A stretch of DNA of 15,017 nucleotides from Mucidula mucida (taxonomy: Eukaryota; Basidiomycota; Agaricomycetes; Agaricales; Physalacriaceae), in NCBI GenBank assembly GCA_015501055.1, contig JADNYV010000814.1, positions 1 through 15,017 on the forward strand, read 5' to 3'. A program made the translations under genes and the position numbers. Of this stretch, positions 6,772-15,017 are shown piece after piece. Numbering within the stretch: position 1 is the stretch's first letter; each line of letters begins with the position of its first letter. The notes beneath the pieces are model-generated. The model was not told the origin of the DNA, searched no databases, and saw only the letters and a program-made list of their open reading frames with translations.

Positions 6772-7623
6772 GCCAGTCCGCAGTTCGAACGAGAGGTGAC
6801 ATGGCCCAGAAGCAATCTTTAGGAGCAAGGTTGCGTGCCGAATAAAATGTCACTTCAACGAAGAATACACAGAGGCCACAGAATGAACATAAATACTACT
6901 CTCACATACTTGCACTTCAGTCGTTTCAGTGAGTCTTTCGCTATAACGAAATACGTTTCAACTCATCTATTGAGGAGGTCACCAGAACGGCGTTTGAAGA
7001 GCGCAACCAGTGCAGCTGCACATCTCGGCAGAGCATATTTCTTGCGCGACACCGACGAGCGGTATGTAGCTAGGTTTCCGGTGAACATCTTGGAGAAGTT
7101 TATTGAAACCAATCGTGGTACTAGGATGGAATGGACGCGTACCGTCTGGACTGCTCTGCGGAAACAGGTGCTCAGGTGGGATTGGAGCAGACTGTCGTTT
7201 CTGACACGAGGACGATGGGAAGAGCCTAGCTGGGTTCCGGCACGGCAAATCCGGAATTGTACGCTATCACGTGCATGGCTTTGGGGGGAAAAATTCAAAT
7301 TGGTTTCCCTCAGTTTCCCTTCAAGCTAAGTACGACCTTGCATCATCCGCAGGCAGTTCTCTTCATCGGCAGGGAGAACAATCATCAAAAAGAGGATCTT
7401 TCTTCTGCTCCTCTTTTGTCCTGGTCGTTTTCTGCATGAATACAGTCTGGCTCGACAATCCAAGGACAACGAACGAACGACCGTTATGTCAATGTCGTTG
7501 GCTACTAACAGCGGTCAATATGAAGCATTCTTCGTGTTCCGTATGCGATAGTTCGATTGCTTCAATCGTTTCATGTTCAACAATGTCAAGAATGAGTATG
7601 CCATACACGATCCTAGAAGCTAT
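6772..7623. other. Region between genes B and C without a supported gene
   Basis: Open frames exist here (plus 6835-7329, 164 codons; minus 6963-7298, 111 codons), but they overlap antisense to one another, show no recognisable domain and have no clear promoter. The plus frame has a protein-like stretch (NILEKFIETNRGTRMEW) and might be a small or decayed gene. 7330-7623 is the 3' flank of gene C with nothing else I can name. Confidence 0.4.
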
Positions 7624-9507
7624 TTACCGAGTAAGCAAACCATTGATGACTTGTTCTACGGTGTTGATGACCTTCTGTAGTGACGCTCGCACTCCATCGT
7701 CCAATACCAACGCTAACTTTCCTACCCATCGATCAGGATGGAACGTCCTCTGCGCCCGCGACACCATCTCGTCGTATTTCTCTGCAGAGAGAGACTTTTT
7801 CGCATATTCAAAGAAAGCCTCCGTGGCCTTCCAGTCGATATTCTCTGCGACCAATTCCGCAGGATTCGCAAGTACAGGCCACGGAACGCTCCATAGCGTT
7901 AACGGTTGCTCTGCGGAAAACACCAAGCTGGGAAACTCTCCAAGCAACTCGATGAAGCGATGCAGAGCCTGGGCGCTCGTCCACGTGGCGCCGCGATTGG
8001 CCTGGAATCGCGTTCGGCAGATTAAATGATGGCGGAGCACTTCTCTGGTGGAGGCGTTCTTCCAACGGACATACGCCTGCTTCTTCTCGTTTTCCTGCCT
8101 CTCTGCTTCCCTTCGTCTCTCTTCTTCTTCATTACGACGTTTTATCTCTTCCTCCGCTTCCCGTGCGCGCTTCTCCTCTGCGCGCTTCTTTTCTCTCGCC
8201 TCCTCCTGCTCCAGCTCTTCCCTGCGCATCCTCTCTAGCCTTTCCCGCGCCTGACGAAGTTCATCCTCCTGCTTTCTCTTTTCGGCCTCGGGCTCCTCTT
8301 CGTCTTTCCAGATCAACTGTTCATCGGCTATTTCCTGGCCGTGACTCGACCAGCGCTTGTTCGCTAGGTCGAGTTGCTGCTGAAGCGTCTGGATCTGGGA
8401 TGCCTGGGTTGCAGTCTCCTTCTTCAAGGTGTCGACAGTAGCGGCGAGAGCGGCGGCCTGCGCGCGCAAGGCGTCTCGCGCTGACGTGACATCAGACAGC
8501 TTTGTCCGCGCGAGCGATAGGATGGACCGCCCTGTTTGGATGGACTCAACTTTCCGATCCAGAGTTGTCGTGAGTCGTTGGTTCTCGTCCAGCGCTTCTT
8601 TGAGCTTGGCGTTAAGCCCCTGCTCAGTCTCTACTCGACGTATCACTTCAGCCATACGAAGTTCTCTTTCCTCCGTGCGTTCTGCCTTTGTCGTCTGGAG
8701 GAGCGCATCCAGAGAAACGATCTTTGCTCGCAGGTCGTCCGTCTTCAACAACAGAGTGTGCTCCTTCTCATCCCATTCCTTCCGCGCCGATATCAGTTCC
8801 TTCTTCGTGATATCACGATCGTGTAAGGCGGCATCAAGCCGGGCCTGAAGGTCTAACAGGCTTTGCGCCGTGGCGCGAGCAATGGCGGCGGTGGCATCCC
8901 GAAAAGCCGTCTCGAGCTGGGCGTTTGCCGAGTCGGGACGAACATCATCAATGTTTTGAGCGCGAGCTGCAGATTGATGACTGGCGTCGGCGAGATGGGC
9001 GTCCTTATCGGTTGCAGGCAACGTCAAGGCGCAGACGTCGCACGTCCATACGTCCAAATTCGCGGGTGCATGCGTGGCAATGTGACTATCTTTGTCTGTA
9101 ACAGCAATAATCAAGCCGCAGTCGCTGCACATCATCCACGACGTCAAGCTGGTCGTCGGCATTTGATCACCGCTCTCAGCGTCTCTCTCTGACTTTTCCC
9201 CACCACTGGAGTTGGTCGGTTGGGCAGCGGCCGCAGGCTGGGCGATGTCACTCCAGGAAGCTTTCGGCGTGCGGTCTGTGGAAGGAGAACCCGCGGCTCG
9301 CACGGCGTCTCGATGTGTGGTGCCTGCAAGATGGCTGTCTTTATTGGTCAGATTTGTCGTCAATGCGCAGACGTCGCAGGTCCATGGAGTTAAGCCAATC
9401 GCTTTCTGAGCCTCGCGATGTCGTTTACCGGAGAGATGTTCCTGTTTGTTGTTGCCCCGCACCCAGACGTTGCAGATGGAACACTTCCAACGACTGGGAG
9501 GATCCAT
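7624..9507 (-). CDS. Zinc-finger gene C: four fingers, long coiled coil and C-terminal J-like domain
   Basis: A 627-residue single-frame protein from ATG 9505-9507 to TAA 7624-7626. Fingers of the A/B type: C9, C12, H24, H30; C44, C47, H59, H65; one near 125-145 with H-x3-H; one near 153-175 with H-x5-H. Residues about 195-470 are charged and heptad-like, with Ala/Gln/Leu-rich segments turning into a Glu/Arg/Lys run (REAEEEIKRR), a strong coiled coil that should form dimers or a long rod. The C-terminal 150 residues contain WPVL, FFEYAKKSL and FHPDRW (HPD at 590-592) and end in an amphipathic helix. This matches a domain common in mushroom hypothetical proteins and resembling the HPD-bearing C-terminus of NFKBIL1, so a J-like fold is inferred. 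Gene C shares promoter, leader and finger type with A and B but not their tail: a domain swap within one family. Confidence 0.8.
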   Translation of the reverse strand: MDPPSRWKCSICNVWVRGNNKQEHLSGKRHREAQKAIGLTPWTCDVCALTTNLTNKDSHLAGTTHRDAVRAAGSPSTDRTPKASWSDIAQPAAAAQPTNSSGGEKSERDAESGDQMPTTSLTSWMMCSDCGLIIAVTDKDSHIATHAPANLDVWTCDVCALTLPATDKDAHLADASHQSAARAQNIDDVRPDSANAQLETAFRDATAAIARATAQSLLDLQARLDAALHDRDITKKELISARKEWDEKEHTLLLKTDDLRAKIVSLDALLQTTKAERTEERELRMAEVIRRVETEQGLNAKLKEALDENQRLTTTLDRKVESIQTGRSILSLARTKLSDVTSARDALRAQAAALAATVDTLKKETATQASQIQTLQQQLDLANKRWSSHGQEIADEQLIWKDEEEPEAEKRKQEDELRQARERLERMRREELEQEEAREKKRAEEKRAREAEEEIKRRNEEEERRREAERQENEKKQAYVRWKNASTREVLRHHLICRTRFQANRGATWTSAQALHRFIELLGEFPSLVFSAEQPLTLWSVPWPVLANPAELVAENIDWKATEAFFEYAKKSLSAEKYDEMVSRAQRTFHPDRWVGKLALVLDDGVRASLQKVINTVEQVINGLLTR

Positions 9508-9564
9508 GTTGATACTGTGGCCACTGCTCAGTAAGCACAGTCTTTAATCCTATGCATCATTCAC
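9508..9564 (-). other. Leader intron of zinc-finger gene C
   Basis: On the minus strand GTGAATGATG (from 9564) runs to either CTGAGCAG (41 nt) or GGCCACAG (50 nt), with CTTAC as a candidate branch site. TATCAAC then remains before the ATG with the longer form. The position matches the leader introns of genes A and B. The exact acceptor is uncertain, so the entry spans donor to ATG. Confidence 0.5.
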
Positions 9565-9628
9565 CTGTTGGACGATTATTTGAACGTGATAGTCGAAGAC
9601 GAAGGTACGTGGGTAAGATCATCTGCTG

Positions 9629-9692
9629 GACACGTTGGAATTCACTCGAGTTACGGCACTGTTAGCCGGTGGTGATAGAGGGTGTTCATATC
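9629..9692 (-). promoter_or_regulatory. Conserved promoter block of zinc-finger gene C
   Basis: On the minus strand: ATATGAACACC, then CGGCTAACAGTGCCG (plus 9654-9668), TAACT and CCAACGTGTC (about 9629-9638). Compared with genes A and B the CGG and CCG half-sites and their nine-base spacing are kept while two spacer bases change. TATGGCA is replaced. Conservation of half-sites over spacer is what a protein-binding site would show. Confidence 0.55.
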
Positions 9693-10783
9693 GCGCCGGT
9701 CCTTCCTTGTCAAGATCACGTTTGATATAAACTGCAAACAAGTCGTCAGGAGGCTGCAAGCGCGACAAGATGCGAAGATGGGTAGTACGGTCTCATGACA
9801 GAGGAGCGAATCTTTGAGCGCGCCGAAGCTGAAGGACTAGCTGACGTATATACCCGATGCACGCAACGCTTAAATGTATCGAGTTATCGCAGCAAGAGCA
9901 GTCATTTCAAGCGAACACATCCGTTTTAATGCAGAAACGAAAGCGCATTTCGGATGTAAGAATCGATATCGAGGCCAGCATATTGATCTCTCTCTTCCTA
10001 GTAATAATCTCTCCTATGCGCCACATTTGTATTCTTGCAGAAGAAAGTGAAGGTAAGTCAGCAAGGTTTAAAGGTTTAAGTCCAGGCAAATCGTCATGTG
10101 ACTCGTCTGGACAGGCGGGCCCCGGGATGCCCAATATGGCAATAACCGCTCCCCTCTCACCATCATGACGATTCTTACAGTCGGCCACCGCTGCCACCGC
10201 TTCTGCTGATCCACGTCTGACACGACGCACCGTCTGTTTACCAAGAGCCCAAAGCAAAAATGGCCGGCGTATCCTGACCTAAAACCAGCAAATCAAGTTG
10301 CGGGTCGTCAATGAATAAGAAAGCTGGCTCAGACGTCGCAGGCCCTCGATGCTCACAGCCAAGAAAGCCAGAATCGGCTTGAGTGATGCCGCTGTGCACC
10401 TTGTCCGTATACATGCCCCCCAACTCGCTGGTCCTCGACGCATGCCTACCATGCCCATTCCGAAATCCACGTGCAGCAGTCCCCGAGAGTGTGCGTACCA
10501 GGGGGTGTTTTTCGGAGCATTCCGAGAAATCGACTTGCCTGTTGGCCCCCCTTTGGTTTACTCGTCCCCGTCTCGCTGCCGTTGACACGGCGCCTCGGCT
10601 TGCCCATTATGGCAGTCACGCTGGTTTCGCGCGTCTTGATCTTACTCTCATCTTCGCAGCGGCGATCCTACTTCCTCCCTCTAAATACTACTCAATAACC
10701 CGTCATATAATGTATACTTGATACCTTTTTTGAGTTATATGATCTGATATACATGCATTCACAAGATTCTCCGCGTATCTGCA
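9693..10783. other. Gene-poor region upstream of genes C and the transposase-like gene
   Basis: Only overlapping short frames on both strands are present (plus 9857-10168, minus 9907-10257, minus 10238-10588, plus 10383-10721). None has a domain I recognise. The minus frame at 10238-10588 has a fairly protein-like stretch (FLFIDDPQLDLLVLGQD), so a small or decayed gene cannot be excluded. The 5' boundary of the transposase-like element should lie somewhere here, but I could not identify a terminal repeat. Confidence 0.4.
10704..10712 (+). promoter_or_regulatory. Possible TATA element of the transposase-like gene
   Basis: CATATAATG lies about 72 nt before the ATG at 10784, in an AT-rich stretch (10681-10760) that contrasts with the GC-rich DNA before it. 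CTAAATAC at 10681 is an alternative. Weak call. Confidence 0.3.
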
Positions 10784-13700
10784 ATGGATTCCTTGCAATC
10801 CGAGCCCATACTACCCAAAGCCGTTATCTTGTACGGTGACGGGACCGCGGTCGAATACGATGTCTTTCTTCATGACGGTGATCTCGTCTCTCGTTGTGAT
10901 CTTTGCGGACTTCCCGTGAAAGTGGGCATCAAGCGCAACACGGTCAATCTCCACAGACATCGCGGCGGGCAACCTTGCAGAAGGAATGCGGCTTTGGGAA
11001 CCTACATGCACAAACCTCAGGTGTCTGATACTGAAGGAGGTGTCACACCACAGCCATCCATACAGGTGTGTAATTCTCGCGTCAATATCTTGCTTTATCT
11101 CAAGGAGATATACAGTGGCCACAGTCCCCGCCTACTACCGCCGCCGATTCACGATCCAAGACACCTATACCCTCCATCCATGTTCTCCCTGCATCATCTC
11201 CCGGGCCAGCGACCCCATCTGATTCATCCAACGATAGCATACCTATCGCATCAGACGATGATCTCCCCATGTACTCCATTCCACATGTCGCGCCTGCAGA
11301 ACGCGATGAGTCTATTTCGGAAATTACAGATTCCTTGGACGACATGCATCTGCATCCCGAGCCCCCCTCTAATCGCTTTCCCGGCGCGTCAAAGTGCCGC
11401 GGTGCATTGACTCAATGGCTTCCGGGTAATGCTTGGACTACGTACGGATTTAGTCGACATGCTACTTCAGTGATGGACTGGGAACCCGTCAGTATCACAT
11501 CTGATGGAAAATACATTCGTTTGCTTGGACGCGGCTGTCACGTTATCCTTTCAACGCCCGAGGAAGAGCAACGTGAATGTTGCTCCGTCTGCAGTGCCGT
11601 GCCAAATCTTGCATCGTTCCGTAAATTCATGACGGATGCGGCTGGAGAATCAAAGGCTCACACTCCGTATCGGTTTTTGAACCATGAGCAACTCGTGACG
11701 CTGCTTCAGACAAAGTCAAACGAGGAGCGAGCTCTTCGCACCCGAGTGAGCATCTTTCAAATGTCGATACATCACTTACTGATCACACGTATAGCTGTGG
11801 AATAAAGAACGACAAATTCGCCGTCTTTCGAAGAAGCTTGGCGACCACAAGCGTGTTATGATGCTTCTCTCCCAGAACGATGTTCCCGCGTTGCGCCGCC
11901 TAGTCGCTGCATCACTCAAACGCAGCGGTTCCTCGTCAACACTGCTGAACACGATTCAGCGGTGCTTGACCAGTAATTATCGTCCCAGATCTGGTTTCAC
12001 TCAACGTGACTTTGACAAGGCATTCCTCTCGAAATCCTATGGCGGTGATAGAATGCTTAACACTCTGCAGCGTGCAGAGGGCTATCCATCATGTACTACT
12101 CTTCTGAAGCATCATCATGTTCCCCAACTCCTTCCCAGTCTTGGTATACCCACTGCTGAGGAGATTAGAGTCAACATTGTTGCTCTTTTAGATCCTGCTG
12201 TTTGTAAACCACCAACAAAATCATCGGCGGGCATACTTCCCGGCATTATTGTGATGATCGATGGTGTCGCGCTGGAGGAGATCTGTCGCTACGAGAGCGT
12301 GTGTAACGTTATCCTTGGACTATGTCGGGAGCATTCTAAACTCCTTAATCTTGTCATCAATAGTATCGAGGATTTGGAGAAGATCGCTGACGCTCTTGAG
12401 CGCCAACGTGACGATCCGCATGCCTGTCATCGCGGGAAGGATGGTACCGTTCTTGCTATCGCTACCGTCTCTGATTCCGAGCAATACACCCCCATTCCTC
12501 TGATTCTTTCACCGTCGTGTAAAGCTGAGACAGGCAAACAACTTGCCGCCTGGCTCCGAACCTTCATTGATGTGTGGCGCGAACATCCATTCGGCGAAGC
12601 GCTATATAGCCCCATCCGTGCCCTTGCTAGTGATGGAGAATCATCGTTCCGGCTGGCGCGATACAATCTGTGTATGTCCGAGACAGTACAGAAAGATCAA
12701 CCTCTTGGTCAACTGCTTTGGGATCTCCCGGGACTTAATCTGCAGACGGGAAAGTACAACATATTGGGTACTTGCGATCCGAAACACGTATTCAAACGTA
12801 CGCTCTGAGTCACTTTCTCAAGCTATATACTAATCTAACGTATTCTGCTAGGGTTTGCCACACTCCTACAAAGTGTCTCTGGTATTCTTGTTGATGAGAC
12901 ATATCTGGTACCCACCGACATTCAGGCGTCTCTGATGTGAATTCCTGGGATGACCGAGCACAAGGCAAAGGGTCTCCTTGATCCAGCAGACAAGCAGAAT
13001 GTTCCCAAAGCGGTTACTCTCCTCCAAGATCTGCATTCACTTGGGACAGATCCGGATATCGCTCCAGTCGTTGATCCAGCTTCCCAACAACGAGCAGGGC
13101 TATAGAGTTTCTGGCTGAGACGCTCATGTACTTTACGAAGCCATTTATTGACGTCACGATGGATCTCAAAGATCAGTGTCGTTCACTGGCGACGTATGCT
13201 CACCTTGCGGCTGCCGTGTATCTCAAGGAAGGATTAAACTTCTTGACTTCTGCCCTCTATGCGGATTCACAGGCTATTGTGAAGAACATTTTTCTTACAA
13301 TCGCAAAACTCTTCGTTGATGACCCAAACCTTCCTTACTACATCATTCACGAAGGAACCGACCGTCTCGAAAATATCTTCTCCAATGTTTGGACTCAGGA
13401 TCATGCGCGCAACTTTGATACCTTACAGCTCTCCCAGAAGCTCAGTGTCGCGACCGAGATTGTTGCGACATGTCTGCGTAACCCTGATCTTGATCTAGGT
13501 CATCGGCGCCTTGATCTTGTTGGCGCGAAAGGTGTTGACCGCATAAACCCAGCATCTCTTAAGGGTACATACACGGTTGGATTGGTCTGCCTCGCAGATG
13601 AGTGGAAGGGTGGCGAGACGGATGTGAATGCTCTTCTAGAGAAGACATTCGGTAAAGAGTGGGTTGTCGACTATAAGACGGATTCTGCGCGCATCAAATC

Positions 13701-15017
13701 TTGATTTCTTACGCCCCGATCAACCCGACGCATTCATTGGTAGCAAGTGGCACGCTAGCGATGCACGACTAGAGGTAGCGGAGAAGCCGCCTGCTGAGAA
13801 CGAAGACTGTGAGGAAGACTGGGAGGATATTGATGATGAGGTGGAGACGCCGGCTGGACTTGAGGGTATTCGTGATATTGAAGATCAGCTTGAGTTAGAG
13901 GAAGAGCTGGATAATGGCTTGGATGATGCTACTGCTGACTCCAGGACAATCATGGTAAGCGGGACATTGTATACTTATTTTCGAGACTCATCAGACTGAT
14001 TTAGATTGACGGAAAGAAATTTCTCAAGAGCTCTGTGGTACATGTCATGTTATCTGCTGGGGATTCAGAGTGTTGCAAAGTTACAATGCGGACTCTCCAA
14101 GCACAGGGTTTGACGATGGATGATCTCAGAAAGCGAAAGTCCGATGATTGGATTGCCGGAAGTGACGATGAGGGACTTATGAAGGCAAGAGATCCTGCTG
14201 CTGTACTTGTGCGGATAGATGGGAAGATTTGTCTTGCTGTGGTAGAGGTTCTTGCATTCCAGTTTCCTGGGATGCGAACATACGTCTCCGAGGTATCTCT
14301 TGATCGCCTCGAAACCAAAGGTGACAAGTGCCCATTGGTTATCGCGCAGATCTTTGTGATGGCTCCCCGAGATGACGGCGAAGAGTCCGCAGCCCCGAAT
14401 GGATGGATGTGGACTGGAGATTATGCTCGTATGGTGTCTGATACTGTAGAGCATTGTCGGACCCGCAGCAAGCAGTACTATCTGCGCATTCCTGGTTATC
14501 TTGTTCATCCTCTTGTTGCTGCTCCCATCAACAACTCCACCGGACATCTGACATGGTACATAGAGCATCATGATCTAGTTGATACCCAAAACTATGCCTG
14601 GTCAGTGCTAAATCCAGACACTGAGGAAATAATGGGCAACCTCACTCACCTTCCTACCATTCCTACTTCTCTAACAACCTCCTCGTTGCTCCGTACCGCT
14701 GGCACGACAGTACGTCTATTCTAGCCGTACCAGAGGACCAGCTACCCAAGCATCTTGGCGTCAAACACAAGGGTACCGAGAAGGTCCCTTGCAAGTTATG
14801 TGGCGAGGTTCTAACTCTGTCGAAGATGCGAGCACATTGCGGACAGCATATCTTGTATCATTCTCGCAAGCTTTCCGATCCGAGGCTAGAGGGAATTGAG
14901 GATGTGCCTCACATTGGTCCAAATCCATGTGGCTGGTGTGGTCTGGGTGACACGGAATGTGTCGTACAACTTATTCGCGAGGGTAAGAAACCCCGAAGAT
15001 CTACTCCAACTGCGACT
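10784..15017 (+). pseudogene. Transposase-like multi-exon gene, decayed and incomplete at the window end
   Basis: Exons 10784-11065, 11116-11745, 11795-12797, 12852-13954 and 14005 onward join across 49-54-nt GT..AG introns. The product starts with a C-x2-C ... H ... C finger (residues 38 on), then a Ser/Pro/Asp-rich linker, a basic helix, a core with FTQRDFDKAF, MIDGVALEE, ALASDGESSFR, CDPKHVFKR, ADKQNVPKAV, YADSQAIVKNI and HEGTDRLENIFS, an acidic segment, and C-terminal zinc-binding motifs (CKLC ... HCGQH, CGWC). I recall similar multicopy hypothetical proteins in mushrooms but no family name. D-P-x-H-x-x-K-R after an S-D-G motif recalls P-element/THAP9-type RNase-H transposases; that is inference. 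Lesions: TGA at 12938-12940; frameshift near 13091-13099; frameshift near 13698-13704; frameshift near 14630-14640. Frame 3 then stays open to the window end. The coding sense on both sides of each lesion is good, so decay is recent. Confidence 0.65.

Noticed and set aside
6835..7329. A 164-codon plus-strand frame divergent from gene B
   Set aside because: It is opposed by a minus-strand frame of similar quality, has no recognised domain and no clear promoter; kept only as a note in the region entry.
7271..8029. A 252-codon plus-strand frame overlapping the end of gene C
   Set aside because: More than half is antisense to the well-supported gene C C-terminal domain, and the composition is Ser/Cys-rich without any domain.
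10238..10588. A 116-codon minus-strand frame in a GC-rich stretch
   Set aside because: Partly protein-like, but it overlaps plus-strand frames and has no domain, splice sites or neighbours to support it.

Overview
The window looks like nuclear DNA of a basidiomycete fungus, most likely an Agaricomycete. The evidence is the many short introns (43-57 nt, with GT..AG ends and CTNAN-like branch sites), a BTB/POZ protein of the mushroom type, a TAP-like alpha/beta-hydrolase with seven or eight exons, a C-terminal HPDRW J-like domain, and a multi-exon transposase-like gene of a kind I associate with mushroom genomes. There are no bacterial or viral hallmarks and no convincing tRNA or rRNA.

Layout. 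1-345: 3' end of an unrecognised gene (+). 409-1884: zinc-finger gene A (+), with its first finger broken by two frameshifts. 2121-3065: BTB/POZ protein (+). 3244-4978: serine peptidase / alpha-beta hydrolase of the TAP-like S33 type (+), well preserved but missing its N-terminal third. 5286-6750: zinc-finger gene B (-), intact, with a perfect 126-bp tandem duplication of one finger and a duplicated C-terminal module. 6750-7623: no supported gene. 7624-9668: zinc-finger gene C (-), four fingers fused to a long coiled coil and a C-terminal J-like domain. 9669-10783: no supported gene. 10784-15017: a transposase-like gene (+), running off the window, with one nonsense codon and three frameshifts.

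The most unusual content is the A/B/C family. All three genes share arrays of small CCHH fingers (C-x2-C-x11-H-x5-H or -x3-H), a promoter block with the inverted repeat CGG-N9-CCG, a CAACGTGTC element, and a leader intron that ends at or within a few bases of the start codon. A and B also share the same C-terminal tail. C keeps the promoter and fingers but has a different C-terminus. The family therefore appears to duplicate together with its control region, to change finger number by recent tandem duplication, and to exchange its C-terminal domain. I cannot assign it a function. Nucleic-acid binding is a reasonable family-level expectation for U1/matrin-like fingers. The BTB and peptidase genes sit between the inverted copies A and B and have no evident functional link to them.
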